DNA of 64,000 nt from RGIG426 sp045639905 (GTDB lineage Bacteria > Bacillota > Clostridia > Oscillospirales > Acutalibacteraceae). Where the stretch lies: positions 62,001 through 126,000 of the forward strand of contig JAZUDZ010000044.1 of assembly GCA_045639905.1 (NCBI GenBank), written 5' to 3'. Of the stretch, positions 1 to 10,400 are shown in pieces. Numbering within the stretch: position 1 is the stretch's first letter; every line of letters begins with the position of its first letter. The notes beneath the pieces were generated by a model. It was not told the origin of the DNA. It ran no database searches and saw nothing but the letters and a program-made list of their open reading frames with translations. Made by a program: the position numbers and the translations under genes.

Positions 1-1378
1 TAAGTAGTTTCTGACGGAAACCCATCAAGCCGCGGGAAGGCACTCGGAATTCCAAATGGCAAACACCGGTATCGCGTGTCACCATGTTCAGCATTTCCGC
101 CTTACGGTTGCCAAGGCCCTCCATAACCGGACCCACATACGCTTCCGGCACTTCCACGCTCAGAAGCTCCATTGGCTCCAGTAGTTTTCCGTTTTCATCG
201 GTTTTGTAAATAACTCGCGGATTGCTGACGGCGAATTCATACCCCTGACGACGCATCTGCTCAATCAAAATCGATAAGTGGAGTTCTCCGCGTCCGGCCA
301 CTTCAAACGTATCGGTTGTATCCGTTTCCTTAACGCGCATACTGACATTGGTTTCCACTTCTTTAAACAAACGGTCACGCAGGTTACGAGATGTAACGAA
401 CTTACCGTCCTGCCCTGCAAACGGGCTGTTATTGACCATGAAGAGCATCGAAATGGTCGGCTCATCAATCGTTACAAACGGCAACGGCTCAACGTGCTCG
501 GGGTCACAGGCGGTCTCGCCGATGTTCAAATGCGGAATACCGCTGACGGAAATCAAATCACCCATTTTGGCTTCTTCGCATTCCACCCGGTTCAGACCCT
601 CGAACTGATAAAGCTTACCGATCTTTGCCGAAACGGTTTTTCCGTCCGCTTTGCAAATCGTGACGGTTTGACCGGTCTTTACACAGCCGCGCTCCACACG
701 TCCGACACCGATCCGTCCGACATAATCATCATAATCGATATTGGAAAACCGAATTTGAAGCGGACCGTCCAAATCACCTTCCGGTGCCGGAACATGCTCC
801 ATAATGGCATCCAAAAGAGGCTGCATATCGCCCCCCTGAACATTCGGGTCCAAAGAAGCATACCCGTTTCGGGCAGAAGCATACACAACCGGAAAATCCA
901 GCTGTTCTTCGTCTGCATCCAGTTCAATAAACAAGTCGAGCAGCTCGTCAATCACTTCATTGGGACGAGCGCCGTCACGGTCAATTTTATTAATAACCAC
1001 AAGCGGTTTTTTGCCGGCTTCCAACGCTTTTTTCAGAACAAATCTTGTCTGCGGCATACAACCTTCAAAAGCGTCAACCAAAAGCAAAACACCGTCAACC
1101 ATAAGCATAATACGTTCCACTTCGCCACCGAAGTCCGCGTGTCCCGGAGTGTCCACAATATTGATTTTCGTGTCACCGATTCGCACAGCGGTATTCTTGG
1201 ACAGAATCGTGATACCACGCTCTTTTTCCAAATCCCCGGAATCCATAACACGCTCATCAACCTGCTCGTTTTCGCGGAAAATGCCGCTCTGGTGAAGAAG
1301 TTGGTCCACCAAAGTTGTCTTACCGTGGTCAACGTGGGCAATAATGGCAATGTTTCGCAGATTTTCTCTTTTTCCCAT
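1..1378 (-). CDS. typA: Ribosome-associated GTPase TypA/BipA (3' part missing)
   Basis: Translational GTPase of the TypA/BipA family, which binds the ribosome and assists 50S assembly and stress or cold adaptation. The ATG is at 1378, and about 459 of the usual ~610 residues are present; the C-terminus runs off the left edge. The visible order is a G domain (P-loop AHVDHGKTT near residue 11, switch II DTPGHADF, NKID for guanine recognition), then the EF-Tu-like domain 2 (from about residue 200) and the EF-G-like domains III and V (from about 305). The window ends in the domain V region, so the TypA-specific C-terminal domain is not seen. EF-G itself is present separately at 53904-55994, and LepA is less likely because the conserved opening after the P-loop and the domain order fit TypA. 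It lies downstream of the M23 peptidase gene and a hairpin at 1412-1439; the ribosome site is weak. Confidence 0.95.
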   Translation of the reverse strand, partial: MGKRENLRNIAIIAHVDHGKTTLVDQLLHQSGIFRENEQVDERVMDSGDLEKERGITILSKNTAVRIGDTKINIVDTPGHADFGGEVERIMLMVDGVLLLVDAFEGCMPQTRFVLKKALEAGKKPLVVINKIDRDGARPNEVIDELLDLFIELDADEEQLDFPVVYASARNGYASLDPNVQGGDMQPLLDAIMEHVPAPEGDLDGPLQIRFSNIDYDDYVGRIGVGRVERGCVKTGQTVTICKADGKTVSAKIGKLYQFEGLNRVECEEAKMGDLISVSGIPHLNIGETACDPEHVEPLPFVTIDEPTISMLFMVNNSPFAGQDGKFVTSRNLRDRLFKEVETNVSMRVKETDTTDTFEVAGRGELHLSILIEQMRRQGYEFAVSNPRVIYKTDENGKLLEPMELLSVEVPEAYVGPVMEGLGNRKAEMLNMVTRDTGVCHLEFRVPSRGLMGFRQKLL

Positions 1379-1411
1379 CTAAATCATCTCACAAGTTATC
1401 GTAGTATATCG

Positions 1412-1439
1412 TTAGGATGCTCCGCCGGGAGCATCCTAA
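1412..1439 (-). other. Strong intergenic hairpin between M23 peptidase and typA
   Basis: A 12-bp perfect inverted repeat (1412-1423 with 1428-1439) with a 4-base loop lies between the stop of the peptidase gene and the start of typA. Read on the minus strand, it is not followed by a run of T, so it is not a textbook intrinsic terminator. It could protect or process the mRNA, or act as a weak attenuator. A TATACT hexamer follows it, but no good -35 is placed to pair with it. Confidence 0.5.
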
Positions 1440-1448
1440 AAAGCAAGT

Positions 1449-3221
1449 TTAACTGGTAATCAGCGGATACGGGTCGATACGGCTGCCCTTATAGTAAACC
1501 TCAAAATGGAGGTGGTTACAGGTACTGTATCCGGTTGATCCGACGCGTCCGAGAACCTGTCCCTGCGACACTTTATCGCCGGCAGATACGAGTACTGCGG
1601 AGCAGTGGGAATACCTGGTCTGGTAGGAACCGTGATCCACCAGAATAGTTTCACCCCAACCGCCGTTATATCCATAGCCGATAGCCTCAACGACCGTGCC
1701 GCCATCAGCAGCAACAATCGGAGCACCATAGTTTCCGAAAATATCAATACCGTTATGGAAACGGCCCACCTGATAGCCAAAGGTCTCGCCCACACTGTAA
1801 GAGCTGGGAAGAGGCCAAATAAACTTTCCGCAAACCACACCGTCACCGGCAACACCGGAACCATGACCCAGGTTCATAGCACCCACGGCATTTACCTGCG
1901 TAATGGGTTCACGAAGCACTTCCGCACCCGTTTTTTTGCGGGAAACCTCTTTACCGTCAACAAAAGACACTTCATACGTCAACTGACGCACGCCGTTTTT
2001 ACCCTTGATTTTGACATAGTTATCTCCCACATAACGCTGTGTATCCTTAACGGTTTCCGTTTTATAACTGATGGCTTCGTTTTTCTTCACCGTACAAGTC
2101 ATGGAAACCTGTGCATAGGCACCGGATTTTTTCACCAAAAGCTGGTCACCCGCACGCACGTCAAAAAGACCAACAGACGGATTCATTTGTAAAAGCTGTT
2201 TTCTGGTTAACGAATATGCTTCCGCAATCGATTCGAGGGTATCCCCTTTTTTCACGGTGTACCATTCTTCGCTGGCTGCTTTATCCGTAAGCAATGAAAG
2301 TACATTCGCCATGGTGGTTTGAGCCGCTGCAGGGTATAATCCTTTAACGATTTTCACATCCTGCACAAAGTCAATACTGACATTGGAAATATTGCCCCCA
2401 CCATAGGTGCTGGCATAGTTATCCAAAATAGACTGAAGTGCTGCTTTCGCTTTTTTCTCCGAAGCAAAAGCCCCTTCAAATTCATCATCCACATAAATAC
2501 CATACATTGTGGTCACTTCATTACCACTGGCATTTAAAAGAACGTCACACAAATCCGTTTCATTCATCAAGCTGGAATCCTGTGCAATGGTTAAGGACAT
2601 TTTCGGAGACCGATCAATGGAAAAACTCTCATCAAAGCTGGACACACGACCCTCTGCCATCGTTGCGGCAGCATCAAAAACCGCCTCGTCCGAAATGGTC
2701 CCAAGCTCTTTCCCGCCATAAATTACCGAAAGCGCAAAGGTTGCATGGCTCCAGTAATAAATGACAACCACCAAAGCGGCGGCTGCCGCCAGCGGAAACA
2801 GTTTTGCGATAAAACTGCCAATGGAATGCCGTCTGGTATAGACAAATAAAAACGGCATACAAATAGCGCGCAAAATTCGCTGTATAAGCGGGTCATCTTC
2901 GTCACCGCGCACCCATTCCCGGACGGTGGCCCAGTTTTGCTTTACCTCACCTTTGTGCGCCATGCGACGCTGACGAGGAATCACAAACATTTTTTCGAAA
3001 ATGGTCTTAAACAAACGACCAACCGGGCTGAAAGTCTTTAAAAAACTTCGACGAATGAAGTGGCCCAGTCGAATCACTCGAATTCCGATTACATAACAGG
3101 AAGGATAGATAGCCTCGTAAACCGTTTTTCCGATTTTACCAATCGGTTTCACCGCGATTTTCAAAACGCTTGCGAGCTTACATAATCCCGTCTGTATGAA
3201 ATTTTTAATCTTTTGAGACAA
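1449..3221 (-). CDS. Membrane-anchored LysM-G5-M23 peptidoglycan endopeptidase
   Basis: A 590-residue cell-wall hydrolase. Residues about 1-135 are basic and probably cytoplasmic or membrane-associated, followed by one membrane helix at about 138-165. The outside part carries a LysM peptidoglycan-binding domain (about 318-365, YTVKKGDTLESIA), a G5-like domain (about 375-440) and a C-terminal M23 LytM peptidase (about 470-590). The zinc ligands are visible as HNGID near 489 and HLHFE near 570. M23 enzymes cut peptide cross-links, so a role in wall growth, division or sporulation is likely. The start is TTG at 3221, preceded by AAAGGAG at about 10 bases; the first internal ATG would remove conserved-looking sequence. 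The gene follows the lipoprotein gene by 38 bases and is probably co-transcribed with it and ftsK. The long basic N-terminus before the membrane helix is unusual for the family. Confidence 0.9.
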   Translation of the reverse strand: MSQKIKNFIQTGLCKLASVLKIAVKPIGKIGKTVYEAIYPSCYVIGIRVIRLGHFIRRSFLKTFSPVGRLFKTIFEKMFVIPRQRRMAHKGEVKQNWATVREWVRGDEDDPLIQRILRAICMPFLFVYTRRHSIGSFIAKLFPLAAAAALVVVIYYWSHATFALSVIYGGKELGTISDEAVFDAAATMAEGRVSSFDESFSIDRSPKMSLTIAQDSSLMNETDLCDVLLNASGNEVTTMYGIYVDDEFEGAFASEKKAKAALQSILDNYASTYGGGNISNVSIDFVQDVKIVKGLYPAAAQTTMANVLSLLTDKAASEEWYTVKKGDTLESIAEAYSLTRKQLLQMNPSVGLFDVRAGDQLLVKKSGAYAQVSMTCTVKKNEAISYKTETVKDTQRYVGDNYVKIKGKNGVRQLTYEVSFVDGKEVSRKKTGAEVLREPITQVNAVGAMNLGHGSGVAGDGVVCGKFIWPLPSSYSVGETFGYQVGRFHNGIDIFGNYGAPIVAADGGTVVEAIGYGYNGGWGETILVDHGSYQTRYSHCSAVLVSAGDKVSQGQVLGRVGSTGYSTCNHLHFEVYYKGSRIDPYPLITS

Positions 3222-3259
3222 AACTATTCAGCTCCTTTCGTTTTGATGTTCAAAAAATA

Positions 3260-3760
3260 TCAAGCGGCAAGCTTATCAAGCATAATCGTCATCAACTGTC
3301 TGGCAGATACCAACGCATATTCTTCGTCAATATCCTGTCCGGTAACCGCCACTGTCATACCATAACCGTACGCGTACGTCATCAACATTTGGCCGTTCCC
3401 GACCCACCAGGACTGGTCACCGAGGTTTGGCGCTTCGGTAACTTCCGCCCCGGATGCCGCAGGAATCATACGTTCAAATTGTTCGGCCGATTGCTCGGTC
3501 ATTCCCACGACCACGGTGAGGTTCCCGTCTTCAGATAAAACAAACATATTGGCTTTTCCGTTTGAAAAACTCGGTTCCCGCATGGTCGTGCTGAAAACCG
3601 TTTCAAAATCTGCTTTTGTAAGCGGAATATCTATATTCAAAAGGCGCAGTTCCGTACGAGATGTTTCTTTCTCCTCTTCCGGCTGCTGCTTTTGGCAGGC
3701 ACAAAGCAATAAACTTAACACCAGCACAACACATACCAGTACAATCCATCTTTTTGTCAT
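3260..3760 (-). CDS. Small secreted lipoprotein of unknown function
   Basis: A 166-residue protein with a lipoprotein signal: basic start, hydrophobic stretch, then lipobox LLCAC with the lipidated Cys at about residue 22. The mature part opens with a charged linker (QKQQPEEEKE) and then a single folded domain of about 130 residues, with no motif I can assign. It looks somewhat like small clostridial lipoprotein domains such as DUF4358, but I cannot confirm that. A clear ribosome site (AGGAGGG) precedes the ATG at 3760. It sits 15 bases after ftsK and 38 bases before the M23 peptidase, suggesting a cell-envelope role together with these two genes. Confidence 0.75.
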   Translation of the reverse strand: MTKRWIVLVCVVLVLSLLLCACQKQQPEEEKETSRTELRLLNIDIPLTKADFETVFSTTMREPSFSNGKANMFVLSEDGNLTVVVGMTEQSAEQFERMIPAASGAEVTEAPNLGDQSWWVGNGQMLMTYAYGYGMTVAVTGQDIDEEYALVSARQLMTIMLDKLAA

Positions 3761-3775
3761 AGGATTTCCCTCCTA

Positions 3776-6232
3776 TTATTCATCAAACTCTCCCGTAGAC
3801 TCTCCTCCGGGAAGATCATCATCGGTCATCATATTCATTTCCAGCCATTGCTGTTTGGAAATCAGTACTTCACGAGGTTTGCTGCCGGCATGAGGACCGA
3901 CATATCCCTTTTGCTCCATCTCGTCAACCAAACGACCGGCACGAGCATATCCGACACGAAGCTTTCTCTGCAGCATGGATGTAGATACTTCTCCGGCTTC
4001 AATGGCGATTTCAAGCGCTTTCGACAGCAGTTCATCGCACTCATCTCCGCCGTCTCCGGCATCAACGGCAGCACTGCTGCTTCCTTTGCCGCCGGCCGCG
4101 GAAGCCTGACGGTTAATCTCGTCAATAATGGACTCGTCGTAAGACTGTTCTTCCTTTTGATTCTTAAGGAATTCCACAACGGCATTTCGTTCGTCGTCCG
4201 ATACGTAGCATCCTTGCACACGCATCGGCTTGGAACTGCCAACCGGTAGGAACAACAGATCACCGTTTCCGAGAAGTTTCTCGGCACCGGTCATATCCAA
4301 AATTGTTCGAGAGTCAACTGCAGAAGATGTCGTCAAGGACAAACGGCTCGGAATGTTACTCTTAATAAGACCCGTACAAACATCAACAGACGGTCTTTGC
4401 GTTGCAATAACCATATGAATACCGGCAGCACGACCCATTTGAGCAATACGGCAAACCGCCTCTTCCACTTCGTTGGCAGCGGACATCATAAGATCAGCAA
4501 ACTCGTCAATGACAATAAGAAGCTGCGGAATCACTTCCAAATCGTTGTCATCTTTCTTTGCGATTTTATTATACGATTCAAAATCACGCACACTGTTCGC
4601 GGAGAACAGCTGATAGCGACGAAGCATTTCCGTCACGGACCAACCGAGAGCGCCCGCCGCTTTACGCGGGTCGGTAACAACCGGAACCAGCAAGTGCGGA
4701 ATTTTGTTGTACACACTGAACTCAACCTGTTTGGGGTCAATCAGCACCATGCGGACTTCTTCCGGAGTGGCGCGGAACAGAATGCTCAAAATCATGGAGT
4801 TCGTACATACGGATTTACCGGAACCGGTGGTACCGGCGACCAATAAGTGCGGCATCTTGGCAAGGTCTGCCGTAATCAATCTTCCGTCGATGTTCTTTCC
4901 GAGGCAAACGGTCAGCTTGCTCTTGGCAGTTTGGAAATCCTTGGTTTCCAGGAGTTCACGCAACGTAATCATGGCACGCCCCTGGTTCGGCACTTCAATA
5001 CCCACAGCCGCCTTGTTCGGAATCGGGGCTTCAATACGAACGGAACCGGCAGCCAAACGAAGTGCAATGTCGTCTGCCAAATCGGCAATTTTCTTCACAC
5101 GAACACCCGCTTTGGGTTCCAGTTCATACCGCGTCACGGAGGCGCCGCGGGAAATTCCGACAACACTGGTTTCCACCCCGTAGTCGCGAAGTGTTTGGAC
5201 CAGACGTTCGGCCGTTGACTGCATTTCGGCACTGGCGTTTCCAGCCTGGCTCGGATTCGGTTCATCCAAAAGGGACAGAGGCGGATACCGATAAACAAAC
5301 TCCTCATGTTCGGCCTTGTCTTCTTTGGATTTAGCCGTTGTACTTGCCTCTTTCTCTTCAGCCCGTTTCTTATCGTTTTCAGCCGCCTCATTGGCAAACT
5401 GAGCAATTTCTTTTGTAATGTCAATTGGCGGAGCTTCTTCCGCTTCCGTACCGGCCACACCGGACGGTTTCCTGGGAGTTCTGGTTTTGGCAGGTTTCGG
5501 GTCGTCGGCATAGCCTTCCCCAAGATCAATATCAATGCGAGAACGGCTACGGCCTCTGCGCTCAAAAGGATACGGGACCGGTTTTTCTTTCGGCTCGTTC
5601 TCTTCTTCCGTTTCCGTAAAGGTTTCATTCACAACATTTTTGATGGTCTCGTGCGTCTTTTGAACCGGTTTCCCCAGTGTCTTGAAGAAACCAATCAACG
5701 TGGAGCCCGTCACCAGCATCAAGAACACAAAAATCAAAATGCCGATAATAATCTTGGCACCCACATCACCGGCGCCCCACTCAAGCGGATATCCGAGTAT
5801 GGCACCAAGGGCTCCGCCGCCTCGAAGACCGGCTCCGTTCAGAAAACCGTTGGCAACACCGTCAAAGAAACTGCCGTCAATATCTGCCAAGAAAATCTGA
5901 AGTCCGCCACCAAGCAAACAAATCAGTACAATTCCTTCAATCACTTTTACTTTTGACGGCCCCATTTCTTTTTCCTTGGAAATCATCACCGCAATATACC
6001 CGATGACAACCGGCAGCAAAAAGACACATAAACCAAACAAGCCTCTGAAACCAATATGTAACCAGTTCCAAACGCTTTCGCCGGGAATGATAGAAACACA
6101 AAGGATAAAGATAGCCGTAGCAAACAGCAGGATCGCCGTAGCCTGACGGTTCAGCTTTCCTGTTGTATTCTTTTGAGATTTTGACGAGCTTTTCGTTGTT
6201 TTCTTTGTACTTGTTTTTTTCTTAGCAGCCAT
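3776..6232 (-). CDS. ftsK: FtsK/SpoIIIE-type DNA translocase
   Basis: An 818-residue membrane-anchored motor that pumps double-stranded DNA at the septum, for chromosome segregation or, in spore formers, transfer into the forespore. After a Lys/Ser/Thr-rich start, four membrane helices fill residues about 30-190. An acidic/basic linker follows to about 320. The alpha and beta motor domains come next, with Walker A GTTGSGKS near 467 and Walker B LLIVIDEFADL near 572. The C-terminal gamma winged helix lies at about 735-800 and reads the polar DNA sequence that guides the motor. Length and order fit SpoIIIE/FtsK of Firmicutes; which of the two roles applies cannot be told from sequence. The ribosome site GGAGGAG precedes the ATG. 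It is the first gene of a set continuing into the lipoprotein and M23 peptidase. Confidence 0.95.
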   Translation of the reverse strand: MAAKKKTSTKKTTKSSSKSQKNTTGKLNRQATAILLFATAIFILCVSIIPGESVWNWLHIGFRGLFGLCVFLLPVVIGYIAVMISKEKEMGPSKVKVIEGIVLICLLGGGLQIFLADIDGSFFDGVANGFLNGAGLRGGGALGAILGYPLEWGAGDVGAKIIIGILIFVFLMLVTGSTLIGFFKTLGKPVQKTHETIKNVVNETFTETEEENEPKEKPVPYPFERRGRSRSRIDIDLGEGYADDPKPAKTRTPRKPSGVAGTEAEEAPPIDITKEIAQFANEAAENDKKRAEEKEASTTAKSKEDKAEHEEFVYRYPPLSLLDEPNPSQAGNASAEMQSTAERLVQTLRDYGVETSVVGISRGASVTRYELEPKAGVRVKKIADLADDIALRLAAGSVRIEAPIPNKAAVGIEVPNQGRAMITLRELLETKDFQTAKSKLTVCLGKNIDGRLITADLAKMPHLLVAGTTGSGKSVCTNSMILSILFRATPEEVRMVLIDPKQVEFSVYNKIPHLLVPVVTDPRKAAGALGWSVTEMLRRYQLFSANSVRDFESYNKIAKKDDNDLEVIPQLLIVIDEFADLMMSAANEVEEAVCRIAQMGRAAGIHMVIATQRPSVDVCTGLIKSNIPSRLSLTTSSAVDSRTILDMTGAEKLLGNGDLLFLPVGSSKPMRVQGCYVSDDERNAVVEFLKNQKEEQSYDESIIDEINRQASAAGGKGSSSAAVDAGDGGDECDELLSKALEIAIEAGEVSTSMLQRKLRVGYARAGRLVDEMEQKGYVGPHAGSKPREVLISKQQWLEMNMMTDDDLPGGESTGEFDE

Positions 6233-6281
6233 CTTGTGCTCTCCTCCGTCTTAAGGTAAATCTTTCAACCCATTAAACGCG

Positions 6282-6306
6282 ATATATATAAAATATTACC
6301 ATTATA
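6282..6306 (-). promoter_or_regulatory. Possible ftsK promoter region
   Basis: The AT-rich leader upstream of ftsK contains a perfect TATAAT on the minus strand (complement of 6301-6306) and a second TAATAT-like hexamer. Neither has a convincing -35 at the right distance. A promoter is expected here because the pfkA terminator lies just upstream, but the exact site is unsure. Confidence 0.3.
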
Positions 6307-6366
6307 TGCGAAAAAATGCAATCATTTTCCTCGCTCTATCCTATGGATGCCTTCACAAACAAAAAA

Positions 6367-6391
6367 AGAGGGAACGTTTTTCGTTCCCTCT
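6367..6391 (-). terminator. Intrinsic terminator of the alr-dnaE-pfkA operon
   Basis: A 10-bp stem (6367-6376 with 6382-6391) with a 5-base loop lies 13 bases after the pfkA stop. On the minus strand it is followed by a run of seven T. This is a classic intrinsic terminator. Confidence 0.92.
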
Positions 6392-6404
6392 CCTATCATC
6401 AGCA

Positions 6405-7373
6405 TCAAGTCGACAGGTCATACACAATCGAATAGCGGTCCTTCGAAAGCGGTTTACGCATGGAAAGCGCTTCTTCGATATCAAAATGACAAATCTTATT
6501 ATCCTGGCTGGCAACCACGCGGTTGCTCTTGCCTGCCAAAAGAAGCTCAACAGCCTTGTGTCCCATTTCACTGGCCATTTGACGGTCAAATGCGGACGGT
6601 GATCCGCCACGCTGCACGTGACCCAAAATGGTAGCACGAGATTCAATACCCGTAACCGCCTCGATTTCGCTTGCCAGTTCGACCGTACGGCCGACACCTT
6701 CGGCAATAACAAAAATGAAGTGTTTCTTGCCGGTCTGGGAAATCTCTTTGATGCGGTCAATGAGATCCTTTTCAAAGTTAAAAGGAATTTCCGGAACCAA
6801 AACAGCCGTGGCACCGACTGCCATGCCGACAGACAGGGCAAGCTCGCCGGAATGACGTCCCATTACTTCCACCAAACTGCAACGCTCATGAGACTGGGCC
6901 GTATCACGCAGCTTATCGATCATTTCCACACAAGTATTCATGGCCGTATCAAAACCAATGGTATGCTCACAGCAGGAAATATCATTATCAATCGTTGCCG
7001 GAACACCGATACAAGAAATTCCATGACGAGACAAATCCTGTGCACCGCGGAACGTACCGTCACCACCGATACATACCAAGCCGTCAATCTCATGCTTTTT
7101 ACAGATTTCCACGGCTTCCTGAACGCCCTCTTCCGTTTGGAAACGCTTGCTGCGGGCCGTATATAACATCGTGCCGCCGCGGTGAATGATATCGCCCACA
7201 CTACGAAGATTCAGAGGTTCAACCTCATCCCGAATCAAACCGTGATAGCCACGATATACACCCATTACTTCCAAACCGTTTGCAATACCGGAACGAACAA
7301 CGGCACGAATAGCCGCATTCATACCCGGAGCGTCGCCGCCGCTGGTTAATACACCAATTCTTTTGACTGACAT
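6405..7373 (-). CDS. pfkA: ATP-dependent 6-phosphofructokinase
   Basis: A 322-residue glycolytic enzyme that phosphorylates fructose 6-phosphate to fructose 1,6-bisphosphate. The glycine-rich nucleotide loop LTSGGDAPGMN is at the N-terminus. The GGDGT motif near residue 102 has Gly where pyrophosphate-dependent enzymes have Asp, so ATP is the likely donor. The TIDND catalytic loop is present near 125, and the sugar-binding MGRHSG near 168. Length matches the bacterial type (about 320). I chose ATG 7373 because AAGGAG is 9 bases upstream; the ATG at 7379 would be only 3 bases from it. It is the last gene of alr-araC-dnaE-pfkA. A pfkA next to dnaE is a common Firmicutes arrangement. Confidence 0.97.
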   Translation of the reverse strand: MSVKRIGVLTSGGDAPGMNAAIRAVVRSGIANGLEVMGVYRGYHGLIRDEVEPLNLRSVGDIIHRGGTMLYTARSKRFQTEEGVQEAVEICKKHEIDGLVCIGGDGTFRGAQDLSRHGISCIGVPATIDNDISCCEHTIGFDTAMNTCVEMIDKLRDTAQSHERCSLVEVMGRHSGELALSVGMAVGATAVLVPEIPFNFEKDLIDRIKEISQTGKKHFIFVIAEGVGRTVELASEIEAVTGIESRATILGHVQRGGSPSAFDRQMASEMGHKAVELLLAGKSNRVVASQDNKICHFDIEEALSMRKPLSKDRYSIVYDLST

Positions 7374-7435
7374 ACCCATAATCTCCTTGTTTCAATCAAA
7401 TCTATCGTTAATTATACAAAAACACACCGCAAAAA

Positions 7436-10400
7436 TCAATGAACTTGTGCGACATTTTCGCTACCCAAAATTCGTCGCAGTTCATTCATCAGTTGCTCAT
7501 TGGGGTCCACCCAATACTCTGCCGGTGTTTTTATCAGCTGTCCGGTATCGGTACACCGAACGTATACCGGCTCTTTTCCCGAAAAGAAACGCATAATCGG
7601 TCCCACTTGCTTCCACAAAGGGCTTTCCAAAGACGGCAGACGCAAATAGACTCCGTGATGGGACGATAAGGTGCCGGATTCCGTTCCCCTTGTTTGAGAC
7701 ACCGGCGGTGCCGTTGTTCTTTTCCGAGATTCAAAATGATTGGTTTTGGAAATGTTTACCTTTCGAAGAACCTCGTCAAAAGATTCTCCGGGAACCGGAG
7801 CCTTGGCAACGTGCTCCACCACCAGTTTCGGAGTTTCCTCTTCCCTGACGGAAATTCTTCCGGAAAGCACCATGGGCCCACCTTTTTTAATTGTCTCGTT
7901 ATACTGAACAAAGGCACGGTCGAAGAACAACAAATCCATAACGCCATAACAATCTTCCAACGTTCCTGTTGCCATCATTTTATTCTGTCGAGTCGTTCTG
8001 GATTTAAAACCGGAAATCAGTCCCAGCACGTTGATGGTTTCTCCGTCAACATTTTCCGCACCGACATCTTCCAGTCGTCCGACAACTTCATCCAAAGGCG
8101 TCATACGATTGTCTTCATAGGCATACGCATAGGGCGCCAGCGGATGTCCGGACAAATAAACACCAATCGCCTCTTTTTCCAGTTCCAGTTTTTCTTCCAT
8201 TTGAAGTTCAGGACAGTTCGGCAAATTGGCATGGGCCATTGCTTTGTCCTCTTCGTCGAAAAACCCGATTTGGCCCTGCATTTCCCGTTTGTATCGTTCC
8301 TCACAATCGTCCATCACAACGGAATATCCCTGAAGCAGGCGATTACGATTGCTTTCCAGTTCATCAAAAGCACCGCTCTTAATCAAAGCCTCCATGGCTC
8401 TGCGATTAAACTCCGTATAGGCAACCATCCGCTCGGTAAAATCCCAAAAATCAACAAACGGACCGTTTGTTTCCCGTTCTTCCACAATTTTCTTGGCGGT
8501 GGAAATACCCATGTTTTTAATTGCCAAAAATCCAAATCGGATTCCGCTATCTTCAATTGCAAAGTCCGGATAACTTGCGTTCACCGATGGCTGTAAGGTT
8601 CGAATTCCAAGTCGGTGGCACTCTTCAAGATATCTGGCAACCTTTGACCCCATCAAGGAGTTTGTCAAGATTGCCGCCATATATTCTTTCGGATACAGTG
8701 CTTTCAAATAGGCTGTACGATAAGCCACCATAGCATAGGCTGCGGCATGCGATTTGTTAAAAGCATATGCACCGAAGGAAATCATTTGGTCATACAATTT
8801 GTTGGCAACGGACGCAGAAATCCCGCGCCGTTCACAACCCTCGACCAGCACTTCCCCGTTTTCAACCAAGCCGTGAATGAAGATTTCCCGTTCCTGCTCC
8901 ATGATGTCATGCTTTTTCTTACTCATGGCTTTTCGCACCATATCCGCTCGACCCATGGAGTATCCGGCCAAAGCACGCAAGATCTGCATAACCTGTTCCT
9001 GGTAAATAATGACACCGTCCGTCACTTCCAGAATGGATTTCAAAGACGGGTCCAGATACGGAATGGCAGCCCGATTTTGTCGGTTCTTTATAAACTGCGG
9101 AATGGAATCCATCGGTCCCGGACGATACAGGGAAATAGCCGAGATAATGTCCTCAAATCGAGCCGGATGCATTTGCATAAGAAGCTTTCGCATGCCTCCG
9201 GATTCCAGCTGAAATACGCCGAGGCACTGTCCCTGAGACAGCATACGATATACGGCCGGTTCTTCCAAAGAAACCTTTTCTATGTCAAAATCCGGCAAAC
9301 GTTTTTGAATGAGTTTCTGCGCATTTTCTATGATGGTCAAGTTGGAAAGTCCCAAAAAGTCCATTTTCAAAAGACCAAGCCGTTCCAGTGTGGTCATCGT
9401 ATATTGCGTAGCGGCCGCTTCTCCGTTTAGGCACAGTGGCACATAGTCGTCCACCGGAAGAGCCGTGATAACCACGCCGGCCGCATGCGTGGAAGCATGT
9501 CGGGGCATCCCTTCCAGTTTCATACAACGCTCAACCAGGTCATGAACGGTCGTATCCGTATCGTACAGGGAACGCAGTTCTTTCGATTCGTCCAATGCCC
9601 CTTGCAGTGTCATGCCAAGGCCACCCGGCACCAGTTTGGCCACCTTATCCGACACCGCATAAGGCATTCCCATAACACGTGCTACATCTCGCAGTGCCGC
9701 ACGTGCCTTCAGCGTACCGAACGTCACAATCTGAGCAACATGGTCGGCACCGTATTTTTCTATAACATAATCCACAACCTGCTGCCGTTTTTCGTCCGCA
9801 AAATCCACGTCAAAGTCCGGCATACTGACACGGTCCGGATTTAAAAACCGTTCAAAAATCAGGTTGTATTTCATCGGATCAATATCGGTAATTCCCATGC
9901 AGTATGCGCAAATACTGCCCGCACCGGAGCCACGGCCCGGTCCGACGGGAATATCATGTGTCTTCGCAAAATGAACGTAGTCATACACAATGAGATAATA
10001 GTTTACATATCCCATGCGTTCCACAACACTCATCTCATATTCCATACGGTCAACATATTCCTGCGGAGGAGTTCCGTATCGGCGCTGAAGCCCCTCACGA
10101 CATAGTTTACGGAAATACGCCGTGCTGTCTCCTCCGGGAGCATCGTATGCGGGAAGTTTTGTGTTTCCGAACTCAAACTCCACCTCGCAGCGTGCGGCAA
10201 TTTTTGCCGTATTGTCGGCCGCCTCCGGAATTGCCGGGAACAAAGCACGCATTTCTTCCTCGGATTTCAAATAAAACTCATCCGTTTCAAATGCCATCGC
10301 CGGCGGATCCTGTAACGTGGAACCGGTTTGAATACAAAGCAAAATCTTTTGCGTTTCAGCGTCTTCTTTTGACAAATAATGGGCGTCGTTGGTAGATACC

